Part shown: in pieces, positions 45,272 to 55,603 of the stretch | How the letters are laid out: the number at the start of each line of letters is the position of its first letter | Numbering within the stretch: position 1 is the stretch's first letter | From: Neonectria sp. B-13 | Lineage: Eukaryota > Ascomycota > Sordariomycetes > Hypocreales > Nectriaceae | Assembly (NCBI GenBank): GCA_002682825.1 | Contig: NOKP01000014.1 | Location: forward strand, 124,001-188,000 | DNA length: 64,000 bases | Direction: 5' to 3' | Notes under the pieces: model-generated | What the model was told of the DNA's origin: nothing | What the model saw: only the letters and a program-made list of their open reading frames with translations | The model's database searches: none | Program-made: the position numbers and the translations under genes

Positions 45272-48200
45272 TCAAACATCCGTCATGTCTACGTCACCGT
45301 CTGACAGGAGCTCCTCGACAAGGGATGAAGTCCTCTCGTCTTCAACAACAGATGAGGCCCTTTCTTCCTTAGCCACGATGGTACCCTCGCTGGTATCCTC
45401 GTCCTCTTCCTCTTCCTTGATCTGCGGCTCCTCGACAACCGTCTTCTCCTCTGATTGCTGTCGCTCAGGGTTCAAAGACACGCTGCGGCTGGTGCGTCGT
45501 TGGTTGGGCTGCTGCTCGTCGAGGACGTTGACGATCTTGCCGAGGCTGACGTGGATCTTATAGAGGGCGTTGCGGCTGGTTGCGTCGGAGAGAATACCAT
45601 CCTCTACGGCGGCACTGACTTCAACGTATGTCTCGCGGAGCTTCTCCTCAGTTGACCCGGGCGACATGTGAAGTTTACCAAGGAGGGTGGCGACGAGTTT
45701 CTTCTCTTCTTCTGCAATGGTATCAGTATTCTGTGTCTTGCGTTGTCGGTGTTGAACTTACTCGTAATGTTGCCTCGGAGTCTTTCCAATATGTCCATGG
45801 CAAACGCTAGGTGGACATCGCCATTAACAGCCTTCTTCTCGTTATCCAGCAGGAGAGTAGCGCCATAACACTTCCTGGGATCCGTCCAATCGACCAGACA
45901 GGCTCCAATGGTAGTCATGCTGACCATATCCTCCTCAACGTCCGCATCATCATCTTCCAAGCCCTCACGCACATTGAAGAGAGCATGGATAGCCTCGATC
46001 GCAATGGAACGCATGATATCCTGGTTCTCGGCCCGCGAGAAGCAGAACACTGGCAGGAAGTAGTTGAGCGCTTGTCGGACTGTCTGATTCGCTGCAGATG
46101 AGGGATCAAAGTAGGCAACGACAAGAGACTTGAGGAGCTCCTGACAAGCCTCCTCGTCGCTGACAATTCGACCAAGCAGCAATTTCGAGGCCGCGACAGT
46201 GGCAGCTGCTTGAACCTCAGGTGATTTGGCACCCCCCTTTACGGCCTTGACATAGACTTTCAGGAGACCTGGCGTTGATGACAAGAGCTGTGCTCCGTGG
46301 ACGTTGAGAATATCCGTTAGGATATGGAGAGCCGTGATTTGCAAAGCCGTGTGACCCTTGCTGAAGAAGTGCATGAAGAGGCTGAGATTCTCCTCTGCGA
46401 GCGATCGGTCAAGAAGAGCGCACAAGCCAAGGCATACCAGTCCTCGCTCACGGACGGGGGCTTCGTGACTGCGCACTGCTGGGACCACCAGGTTGTTGAG
46501 CATGGATACTAGGTCTGTGTTGTCCTGAAGGTTTCCAGCAACATGCGTGAGCATACATTGGACGATGTGAAGACACTTCATGTTGACGACAATCTCCCGA
46601 ACCGCCTTTTCACGAGCCTCTTCCTCGCTCACATCGGGGTTGACACCACGCTTGCCTCCTTTGGTCGGTGTGATTGGTCCACTGACCTCTGACCTGGCTG
46701 AATGGAAGCTGTCTTCGGCATCGTCTGCTGGCTCATCGACGATGGTGTCGTGTACATCTGCAACAGACTCAAGAACGATACTGCAGAATTCCCGTTCTCC
46801 AGCAGAATCTGGCGCAGAGATGCCCCGAAGGGCCTCCACGGTGAGTTTCGTAACCTCATCTGGCAGATCTGGGATCGACAGCATCCGGCGAAGTAGTGTA
46901 AACATCTTGCGTCGCCCAACCTCGTCAGAGTAATCGAGTGTGAGTGCAATCTGTAGCATCTGCTCCACGATGAACTCCTGTTCCACGGTGTGTTCCTCCT
47001 CCTCATCTTCATCGTCATCCAACTCCTGCTGGGCAACCCTCTTGAGAGCCTCAACCAGGACCTGGAGGTAACGCTCAAGGAAGAAGGCGAGTTTCGTGAC
47101 CTCGGGGATTTTCTCTTCCACCAATGTCAAGTACTTTCCGTTACCCTCAAAGCGGCAGAAGTTGTTGTAGCTCCTCGCCATGAAGACTGACTCGGCAGAG
47201 AGAGTCTCCCAGAACTGGTCGTCAAATTCAGCCACCTCGCGATAATCTGGCCGGCCTTCCCAGAAACCTTTCATGGCTTCAAGAGCAACACCATTCTCAA
47301 CGCCTGAGTTGACGACGTCAATTCGCTCCAGCAGTTCCAAAAGACCTTCAAAATTGGGAGGTGAAGGCTCCGCCTGCTGGCCATCCTCAGGAGGCGGCAC
47401 GCCTGCGCAGTCCTCGATCCACCGTTCCCGAAAGAGTCTGCCGGCAGCCTTGCGAACGTTTTCGTCTCGGTCTCGGAGACCCCATCGCAAGAGCTTCTCT
47501 CGCATGGAGAGAGAAAGATGTCTAAAGTCTCCTAGCGCCGGTAGAAGGCGGGAATAGACAGCTCGTCGTGTTGCCGAATCCTGGTCGCGGGCACGCTCAA
47601 GGAGAAAGGGTAAGGTGTTGGGAAGGATAGGGAGGTTCACGAGGAGAGATCTTCGCACATCGGCGCTGGGATCGTTCTGCAGAACCTCCAATAGCTTATC
47701 AAGCAAGCCTGTGTCCTCATCGTCGTCGCTGTCCTCCGAGTTGGTGCAGCCCTCGCCCTGGTTACCGGCGAGACGGCCAAGACCCAAAACGGCTTGAGCG
47801 CGAACCATGGCCTCCTTATCCCGGATCCGCTTAAGCAATCCGTGCCGGAGCTTCTGGAAGAGATCGTCGTCTATCGCATCGAGAGAGTTGATGATGTGTG
47901 AGATGAGCTGTGTCGACCTGAATCGAACAAATTTGTCCTTGGCGGTCAAAAGTGGAAGCACTGATTCGAGAAGGTGCGAGGTGAGTCGAGTGCTCGGTGT
48001 CTCGGCCATCACACTCGCATCATCCTCCACGTCTCCGAGCAGCTCATTGTCCTTTTCGCTCGCATGACGTAAGAAAAGGCCGATGAATCGGATCGACTTC
48101 TCTCCGACGCTCTCCGACTTCTTGATTGGCATTATCTTGAGAACGCACCTGACGAACTCGTTGTTGAAGGCCTCTTCGTCGAAGTCATTGGACTGAGGGT

Positions 48201-48462
48201 GTTTGGAGTTGGTTGGTTCATAGCAGCACGATTCGTGAATCTTTCGCAAATTCACGACAAGCTTTCTATGTGTCGCTGTGGTTCGCTGAGCATCGCGGAA
48301 GACGCCGCAAACCTGGGCCCTCAAGGCGTTGTCAGGGGTATCAACAATGTCGGAGACTGAAGAAGATGCGCGAGAGGCGCCGGAGGCTCGTGATGCGACG
48401 GTTGCGTTGGACTGTCGGGCAGCTGAAGTTCTTGTCGATCGGTTCGACGTTCGAGCAGGCAT
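45272..48462 (-). CDS. YCG1: condensin complex HEAT subunit (YCG1/CAP-G)
   Basis: Non-SMC subunit of condensin, needed for chromosome compaction in mitosis; with the kleisin it grips DNA. Exons 48462-45762 and 45711-45272 (51-nt intron, GTAAGT...TGCAG) give 1,046 residues, close to yeast Ycg1. The N-terminus is Ser/Arg-rich. HEAT-like helices then run through FVRFRSTQLISHIINSLDAI, MVRAQAVLGLGRLAGNQGEG, DPSADVRRSLLVNLPI and RDENVRKAAGRLFRERWIED. The latter blocks are characteristic of CAP-G. The C-terminal tail is acidic (KEEEEDEDTSEG) and ends DGDVDMTDV. The frame extends 11 codons upstream without an ATG, so 48462 is the start. It is head-to-head with NOP4. Confidence 0.93.
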
Positions 48463-48813
48463 TTTGGGGACGGGAGACGACCCTATGCGCAGCAAACTGA
48501 GGAGATTATCGAGAGTTGAATAGATGTGTAGGTGCCCGTGTGGTCAAAGTGGTGATGGTTTGTTTGGGTAACGCGGTTCGTGTTGTCACACTGGGGTAAA
48601 TAGTCTTCCATGTTAGGATTAGCGCCCCGCGATAAGTCAGTATCCCCGCCATCACGTGCGATTAGATAGTGTGCCAGAAAAATGTCTTATCAGTTGGCAG
48701 CCATAATTTTTTCCTAGGACGAGCTCACCAACTTTCCGGCGCAAGCACATTTGAAGGTGCTGCAGCCATTTCTTCTCGCCACAACAACCTCCTCTTTGAA
48801 ACGACATTCAAGT
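48463..48813. promoter_or_regulatory. shared promoter between YCG1 and NOP4
   Basis: 351 nt between two divergent start codons, with CACGTG at 48653-48658. Bidirectional use is inferred from the short distance. Confidence 0.5.
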
Positions 48814-51117
48814 ATGGGTGCCTCCAAAAACGACCGCAAGCGCTCGGCAGAGGACGTCGATCCTATCAACTTCGAGGATCGAGACAATGGAGCAGTCAAG
48901 GCCACCAAGAGGGCGAAAGTAGAAGAGCGACGATCGCTCTTCGTTCGATCTCTTCCTACTGGTGCTACCAGTGAGACTTTGACCGACTTCTTTTCGGAAC
49001 ACTTCCCCGTGAAGCATGCCGTCGTGGTTGTTGATCAAAAGACCAAGGAATCGCGCGGCTACGGCTTCGTCACTTTCGCCGACGCCGAGGACGCACAGGA
49101 GGCGAAGAACAAACTGGACAAACATGAGTGGGAAGGGAAACGAATCCGACTCGACGTTGCAGAACCCAGACATCGAAACGCGTCCAGCGGCCCTGCCGAA
49201 GTCATCGCTGGCAAGCCTCCCAAGAAGGACGAGTACCAGCCGGCCCCGAAGCTGATTGTGCGCAACTTGCCTTGGAGCATCAAGACCTCAGAGCAGTTGT
49301 CGAATATCTTCCGGAGTTTTGGCAAGATCAAATTCGCCGATCTCCCGCAGACAAAGGGCAAGCTCAAGGGTTTTGGTTTTGTCACTATCCGAGGAAAGAA
49401 AAACGCGGAGCATGCCTTGGAATCCATCAACGGCAAGGAGATCGACGGTAGAACTCTTGCTGTTGACTGGGCTGTCGACAAGGAGACCTGGGCGAAGCAG
49501 AACCCTGAGGCGGAAGAGAGGTTGCAGGCAAAGAAGGCTAAGGACAAAGAGAACGACGATGCTGAGGATGACGAAGAGTCTGCTGCCAACTCGGAGGAAC
49601 ACTTGGAGGATGAGGCCTCGGAGGATGAAGCCTCGGAGGATGAGGCCTCGGTGGATGAGCCTTCAGAAGACAGCGGCGTGAAGCCGACTCGGGATTCGGA
49701 GCTCGACGCTGACCTGGAAAACTTCATGAAGAACTACATGCAAAATATGGAGGAGGATGATGATGAGAAGGACGATGAGAACAACAAGAAACTGGAGGAG
49801 GCAAAGAACAAACCCCCCAAGAGATTGACAACGGACAACTCATCTACTGCCTTCATTCGGAATCTGCCTTTCACGGTAACCGATGAACAACTCAAGGGCC
49901 ACTTTGAACACTTTGGAAAGGTGAGATACGCCCGTGTTGTCATGGATAGGGCGACGCAGAAGCCTGCGGGCACTGGCTTCGTGTGTTTCTTCAATGCGGA
50001 TGATACCAAGACTTGCATCAAGGGAGCACCTCGACCTAAGGAGCCAGTCAACATAGGCAAGAACTCCATTCTCCAGGATGAGAGCGCCGATCCTGACGGC
50101 AAGTATACTCTGGACGGCCGACTGCTTCAGGTCTCGCAGGCTGTCAACAAGGTTGAGGCAACAAATCTTGCTGATCACTCGCTTGCCAAACGAAGAGAGA
50201 CGGACAAGCGCAGGCTTTTCCTCCTTGCCGAAGGCGCCATCGACCGAAACTCGCCCCTTTTCGACGTTCTGACGCCTGCGGAGCACCACATGAGAGATGC
50301 CAGTGCTGCCCAGCGCAAGAAGCTTGTGCAGAAAAACCCTAGTCTGCACCTGAGCTTAACTCGTCTTGCCCTCCGCAACTTGCCTCGCAACATCGGTGCC
50401 AAGGAGCTGAAAGAGCTCGGCCGAAAGGCCGTGGTTGGCTTCGCTACGGATGTCAGACAAGGCCGACGACAAGCCCTCTCTAAGGAGGAGAATGCTCGAG
50501 ACGGCCAAGACGGCAAGGAGAAGGATCGCGAGAGGAAGCTCAAGGGCAAAGGTATTGTCCGCCAAGCCAAGGTTGTCTTCGAAAGCGCAAAGGGAACCAA
50601 GGTGGAAGAGACGGCTGGTGGTAAGAGCCGTGGGTATGGCTTTGTCGAGTACACATCGCATCATTGGGCTTTGATGGGTCTCCGGTACTTGAACGGACAA
50701 CAGGTGGAGAACGAGAACGGAAAGAAGCAGAGACTGGTGGTGGAGTTTGCCATTGAGAACGCACAGGTCATCCAGCGACGCACTGCCAACGAGGTCAAGT
50801 CTCGCCAGGGGCAAGACAGGAAGAAGGAGCAAGACTCGACGGCAAAGCCTGAGGCCCGATCTCGAGATAGCCGTCGGGAGAGCAGCGGACCTTCGAAGGA
50901 CAAGGGCAAGGGTCGCGATCGCGATCGCGATCGCAAGGGCAGCAAGAGCAAGGCTAGCAAGGGTGACAAGAGTGACAAGAGTGACAAGGGCGATAAGCCC
51001 GTGGAGGCAAAGGAAAGCGGGAAGCCCAGTGACCCCAAGGAGGATATGCAGCAGAGGTTGATTGCCAGGAAGAGGCTTGTGCGCAAGAAGAAGGCTCAGT
51101 CGCGCGGCAAGAATTAG
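48814..51117 (+). CDS. NOP4: nucleolar RNA-binding protein NOP4 (RBM28 type)
   Basis: Nucleolar protein needed for 60S subunit assembly. Single exon, 767 residues. Four RRMs can be seen. RRM1 has SLFVRSLPTG...RGYGFVTF near the N-terminus. RRM2 has KLIVRNLPWS...KGFGFVTI. RRM3 has TAFIRNLPFT...AGTGFVCF. The fourth, at about 530-650, has RLALRNLPRN...SRGYGFVEY with a long insert. An acidic stretch lies between RRM2 and RRM3 and includes an EASEDEASEDEAS repeat. A basic, Lys/Asp-rich tail ends VRKKKAQSRGKN. The four-RRM order with the acidic linker is that of Nop4/RBM28. The frame continues 21 codons upstream with no ATG, so 48814 is the start. Confidence 0.93.
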   Translation: MGASKNDRKRSAEDVDPINFEDRDNGAVKATKRAKVEERRSLFVRSLPTGATSETLTDFFSEHFPVKHAVVVVDQKTKESRGYGFVTFADAEDAQEAKNKLDKHEWEGKRIRLDVAEPRHRNASSGPAEVIAGKPPKKDEYQPAPKLIVRNLPWSIKTSEQLSNIFRSFGKIKFADLPQTKGKLKGFGFVTIRGKKNAEHALESINGKEIDGRTLAVDWAVDKETWAKQNPEAEERLQAKKAKDKENDDAEDDEESAANSEEHLEDEASEDEASEDEASVDEPSEDSGVKPTRDSELDADLENFMKNYMQNMEEDDDEKDDENNKKLEEAKNKPPKRLTTDNSSTAFIRNLPFTVTDEQLKGHFEHFGKVRYARVVMDRATQKPAGTGFVCFFNADDTKTCIKGAPRPKEPVNIGKNSILQDESADPDGKYTLDGRLLQVSQAVNKVEATNLADHSLAKRRETDKRRLFLLAEGAIDRNSPLFDVLTPAEHHMRDASAAQRKKLVQKNPSLHLSLTRLALRNLPRNIGAKELKELGRKAVVGFATDVRQGRRQALSKEENARDGQDGKEKDRERKLKGKGIVRQAKVVFESAKGTKVEETAGGKSRGYGFVEYTSHHWALMGLRYLNGQQVENENGKKQRLVVEFAIENAQVIQRRTANEVKSRQGQDRKKEQDSTAKPEARSRDSRRESSGPSKDKGKGRDRDRDRKGSKSKASKGDKSDKSDKGDKPVEAKESGKPSDPKEDMQQRLIARKRLVRKKKAQSRGKN

Positions 51118-51400
51118 TTGGGGGCTGCCCTTGATACCTGAAAATATTTTATTGGCGTTTATAATTATGTTCTTCATCTCGAACGACCGAGAAGGTCCAG
51201 TGAAGTAATTTATGTCAGAGCTTCTTGAGGTAGTGTGCTGCTCCTGATACTTTCTCGCAGCTTAAGACGTATTCAGGTTTCAAATTTTGTTTCCGACTAT
51301 CCTACACTCAATATTCCTAAGCAATACAATTCATAAAGATCATTCATCATTAAATCGAGAGTCTGAAGTAATGACCGAGAGTAGCACCCTATTTCTGTAT
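51118..51400. other. convergent 3' region NOP4 / 354-aa gene
   Basis: 283 nt, AT-richer than the surroundings; probably both 3' UTRs. Confidence 0.55.
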
Positions 51401-52465
51401 TCATTTCCAGAGCCAACCCGCCTTCGTTTCTACACGGCCGCCAGCGTGGATGCCAGACTTGTCTTCATCCTTGGAATCGTCATTAGAGTCGTCAGACGGC
51501 TTGTCGGCGGGGCGGAACGAGTAGTGCGTCTGGCTTCCAATCTGGTTGCCGTCCTCGTCGAGGGTTTTGACAATGACCTTGCTGTGTAGATACCCGAAGC
51601 GGTCCACATACTCGTCCTTGATTACCTCCTGGTTCTTGTTGAGGGCCCTGTCCTGCTGGGGGTTGTCGAGTGAGGTGGACGGGCCGTCCGTTATAGACTT
51701 CACGAAAGAGTCCCAGGAGGATTGGGAGTTGGAGAAAGATGACTGGATGGAAGAAAAGAAGTCATCAAAGTGATCGGGTTCCCTGTGGCGACGGCGGGGA
51801 TGCTCTGACGCGGAGTTCTCTCGGAATGAGCCGGGGAAGTTGTCGTTGTCGTCGAAGAAATCACGGGAATATCTGGAATCTTCACCAGCCGCAGCTCTCC
51901 AGACGTTTGCGGCTCTGCGGTCCAGTTCACGATGGAAATAGTCCCAGTTGGCGTCTGCGGCCTGTGCCAACAGCTGGCTGGGGCTGGACATGTCGAGGAG
52001 GCCCTGCGACTTCAGCCTGCGCAGCCAGAAGTAGGCGGGCTCTCCGTTGGGGAACATGGAGCGCAGGAGCTTGCGTTGATCATGGCGGGCGGTGATTTCT
52101 GGCAAGGGTTGGCCCTGGGAAACGGCAAGGAGATCCTCAAAGGCATCCTCAAAGGTGAAGATGGAGGCGTCGAGGTCTGACGGGACATCACTGGGGACGG
52201 GCTGGGGTAGAGAGCGGAGGGTAAGGGGGGAGTAGGGCGAGAGGGTCATGGAGGCCATGGAGAGATGGGGCCTAGAGATTTCCATGTGGAAGGGGCCAAC
52301 CGCGTCGGTGTCTGCTGAAAGACTAGTGGTGGTGATAGAAGGGTTCGAGTCAGGCTGGTTTGATGATGCTTTGGTTGAGGCTGAGATGGAGCCGGAAGTG
52401 GAGAATGAAGAGTTGAAGCCGAACCGAGAAGGCTGATTGTCTTGGGAGCCGTCGTCTCGTGTCAT
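51401..52465 (-). CDS. unidentified conserved-looking fungal protein, 354 aa
   Basis: Single exon with the codon character of its neighbours, so very likely real. I do not recognise the family with certainty. The N-terminal 80 residues are Ser/Thr-rich. The middle has ITARHDQRKLLRSMFPNG and WLRRLKSQGLLDMSSPSQLL, then FFDDNDNFPGSF, RRRHREPDHFDDFFSSIQSS and a Ser-rich stretch. The C-terminus has KDEYVDRFGYLHSKVIVKTL and ends AGWLWK. The DEYVDRFGYLHSK...GWLWK end recalls the mitochondrial protein Mpm1, but that is a weak memory-based likeness. No membrane segment or signal peptide is evident. It is divergent from the NIPA-type transporter across a repeat-containing promoter. Confidence 0.7.
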   Translation of the reverse strand: MTRDDGSQDNQPSRFGFNSSFSTSGSISASTKASSNQPDSNPSITTTSLSADTDAVGPFHMEISRPHLSMASMTLSPYSPLTLRSLPQPVPSDVPSDLDASIFTFEDAFEDLLAVSQGQPLPEITARHDQRKLLRSMFPNGEPAYFWLRRLKSQGLLDMSSPSQLLAQAADANWDYFHRELDRRAANVWRAAAGEDSRYSRDFFDDNDNFPGSFRENSASEHPRRRHREPDHFDDFFSSIQSSFSNSQSSWDSFVKSITDGPSTSLDNPQQDRALNKNQEVIKDEYVDRFGYLHSKVIVKTLDEDGNQIGSQTHYSFRPADKPSDDSNDDSKDEDKSGIHAGGRVETKAGWLWK

Positions 52466-52680
52466 AGTTGCAATAGGACAGCGTAAAGATTGTGTGAACT
52501 TGGGAACTCTGGGGAGAGAGTACTAAGGTAAGTAGGGAATAAGTTATGTACTTCGTACGTAGTACGTCGTTGTTGTACGGATCTTGAAGTCGACTCATGT
52601 GACATCCCGAAAGATGAGGAATATGATGGAAGCGGCCAAGGCTGGTGGGGCCAAAACGGGCAAGCCGAGGAAGGAAATGT

Positions 52681-52704
52681 GGCTTGGGTGGCTTGGGTGG
52701 CTTG
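52681..52704. repeat. GGCTTGGGT direct repeat
   Basis: Two complete 9-nt units and a partial third, about 220 nt upstream of the 354-aa gene. Confidence 0.85.
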
Positions 52705-52820
52705 CACACATCGGGGTTCTCGAAGAGTTATTGGCTGGCGCCTCTTCTTTTCCTTCCTCGCATGCACGGGCCAAGGAAGGCGATATGCGAAATGACAACA
52801 TGGGTTGGGACTTGGCGGGA

Positions 52821-52846
52821 CCCGCCAACCCGCCAAACCCGCCAAC
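52821..52846. repeat. (CCCGCCAA)3 imperfect tandem repeat
   Basis: Three CCCGCCAA units, the second with one extra A, followed directly by GAAGCCCC-type repeats to about 52876. It lies in the shared promoter; the CGCCAA cores could be clustered factor sites. Confidence 0.8.
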
Positions 52847-53373
52847 AGCGAAGCCCCCGAAGCCCCGAAGCCCCCGGAGAAGCCTAGGCGTAGTCATCCC
52901 TCCGTCAGTGCTTCGCTGCGAGCTGAGGTCATTCTTGCCTGGGGCACCAGGCACTCCATCCATTCTCTGCTCGTCCCTCAATTACTTCGGTGCTGTAGCA
53001 CGTCTTTCAACGTCGGAACGTGAGACATCGCCGTCATACTTTCCCTTCTTCTTCGCTGGGCCAGCCCTCTTCTGCTGCTATGTCTCGTTAGTGCCGGCCT
53101 TGCTTATCCCATCCTCAACTGCTGCTGCTCCTGCTGCTGCTGCTTTGTTCTGGGCCGCTGGTCATGTTGTATACCCCAAACTACTCCAGAGGTCGCCTGT
53201 TGTCCCCATGATACTGTTACGATTACCACCACCCCATCGTCTGTCTCGCTCCGACTCCGACCCTGACTTCGTCGCCATTTGACGGCCCCTCTCCTCCGAA
53301 GCCGATCCTCCCACTCATCCATCTCTGAAGCCCCCGATCCTCGAGCTTTCCTCCACCGTGCCGGCGCCCGACA

Positions 53374-55603
53374 ATGATGCGTGCCATTGTCGAGCCGCTA
53401 AGGCCATCGCTCGCCTCAAACGCATGGCCTTCCCTTGCCAGCGACGCGCCCGGCGGCGGCGACTCTGACGGCGACCCGAGCGACAACCTGCAAGAATGGT
53501 CCTCATTAATTGGCATCACCACGGCTATCGTCGGAAATATCCTTATTGCTCTGGCCTTGAACGTCCAGCGATATGCCCACATCCAACTCCACAAGGAACG
53601 GCATCGGATGCGACGGAGGGCGAGGGATGCAATCAAGCGTGCGCAAAGCGGGACCCAGGTCGGTTCATACGGTACCCTTGACGATCATCACACCGGCAAT
53701 GGCTATCAAAACGGTACCGGGGGCTCTGCGGTTCAGCCTGGCCACAATCATGTCGACGACAGCTGCGAGTCCGACCCTCTGAGAAGTTCCTTCCACTCCG
53801 GCGGGTCCAACGATACCAATAGCGAGGATGGACAAGAGGAAGCCGCCTTGACATATCTCAAGTCGCCCTACTGGTGGCTCGGCCAAGTCCTTATTACCCT
53901 CGGCGAGATGGGCAACTTTCTGGCCTACGGCTTCGCACCGGCCTCGATTGTCTCGCCCCTCGGTGTCGTCGCCCTGATATCGAACTGCATCATCGCCCCC
54001 GCCATGTTCCACGAGAGATTTCGAGGGCGAGATTTCTGGGGTGTCGTCATTGCCGTCGGCGGCGCGGTCACCGTGGTGCTGAGCGCCAAGCAGGAGGAAA
54101 CGAAGCTGAATCCCCACGACGTCTTGGATGCCATCACCACATTAGCCTTTGAGATATACCTAGGCGTCACCATTATCCTCATTGGTATACTCATGTGGGC
54201 TAGCCCCAGGTACGGAAGGGGTACAATCCTGATCGACCTGGGGCTTGTAGGCCTGTTCGGTATGTTGTCCGCACTTGACACCGTCAAAAGTAAGCTTAAG
54301 AGTCTGATGCTAACCACAATCAACAGGTGGTTATACTGCCCTTGCCACCAAGGGCGTGTCGTCGATGCTGTCCTCGACTCTGTGGAGAGCCTTTGCCACG
54401 CCCGTCACTTATATCCTCATCCTCATCCTGCTCCTGACGGCCATCATGCAGATTCGCTATGTCAACAAGGCGCTGCAACGCTTCGACTCGACGCAGGTCA
54501 TCCCCATCCAGTTCGTCATGTTCACGCTATGCGTCATCATCGGCAGCGCTGTCCTATATCGCGACTTTGAGCGGACGACGACCGAGCAGGCCACCAAGTT
54601 CGTCGGAGGTTGCTTGCTGACCTTCTTTGGCGTCTTCCTGATCACGAGTGGCCGAGAGCACAGCCAATACGACGATGAAGAGGTCTTGTCGGACGCCGAC
54701 GGCGTCGAAGAAACAATTGGTCTAGCTCGTCAGGATAGCCAGAATGGTCAGGACTTTCAACCTCCTACGTCGCAGTCTCGCCGATCCAGTCGACTGTCGC
54801 AAGCCAGCTATGCGGAGACGCTCAGGGCCATCACGCCACATCACGATGGGGGCCTCCCATCCGTGAAGCTCCTGGGATCGAATGGTTCGCATAGCTCCCC
54901 TGGCCAGGATACTTCGATCCACAACCACCCATGGCCAGACGTGGGGGTCCCGTCGACTCCGCCTGGTCGAGGTGTCAGGACATATTCAACGGATTCTGTC
55001 CTGACGACGTCCGGCCTTGACGCTGGTGGAGGATCGACGACGGCGCCCTCGAACTCAACGACGCCTCTATTACGGGACGTGATGGCGGCGCCGGACGGCT
55101 CCTTGCCTCCTCCTCCGCGCCCGGGTATCAGTCCGACCAAGTCAAGCGGCCCGCATCACCGCTCGCACACCTTCATTTCCCCATCGCCGCTCTCCTCCAC
55201 CGTCACCGCCGTCGTCAAGGACGCCTTCCTACGCTCCTCCACGGACGACCCCCGACTGCGCAAGACATCGATGCGCCGCATTCGTTCGCACATCCGCGCC
55301 GGGCTCTTCTTTGGCAACGATGACGACGCCTCCGCCGCCACGGGCCCGGGACACGCCGTGGCCAATGCGGCCGAGGACGTGCTCGACAGCAGCGCCTTTG
55401 GCGAGGCCGACGGCCCCGCCTACGACCAGGTGCGGCGTCGCTCTCGCAGCGTCAGCGATACCCTGGGCGACTTCTTTGGCGTGCGGCGCAAGCGGCGCAA
55501 GGACGACTACTTTTCCAGCGACGTCGAAGATGGCGCTGGCGCTGGCGCGGATCCCCGCTTCGACGACGACGCTGGTGTTTCGAGACCCTACGCCAACCAG
55601 TAG
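53374..55603 (+). CDS. NIPA-type magnesium transporter (DUF803)
   Basis: Multi-pass membrane protein of the NIPA family, proposed to carry Mg2+. Exons 53374-54259 and 54327-55603 (67-nt GTATGT...ACAG intron) give 720 residues. Membrane segments include SLIGITTAIVGNILIALALN at about 44-63, WWLGQVLITLGEMGNFLAYG, ASIVSPLGVVALISNCIIAP and FWGVVIAVGGAVTVVLSA. YLGVTIILIGILM, YILILILLLTAIMQI and VIPIQFVMFTLCVIIGSAVL follow. The GEMGNFLAYGFAPASIVSPL and VNKALQRFDSTQVIPIQF blocks are family hallmarks. An insert of about 100 hydrophilic residues lies after the first helix, and a tail of about 300 residues follows the last one. Substrate is inferred from the family only. Confidence 0.9.

Larger units (their letters stand above)
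52466..53373. promoter_or_regulatory. divergent promoter with direct repeats, 354-aa gene / NIPA gene
   Basis: 908 nt. It contains GTAC-palindromic sequence at 52549-52567, a GGCTTGGGT duplication at 52681-52704, three CCCGCCAA units at 52821-52846 and GAAGCCCC-type units at about 52850-52876. The last 370 nt before 53374 are CT-rich, as expected of a leader. Presumed bidirectional promoter. Confidence 0.5.
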
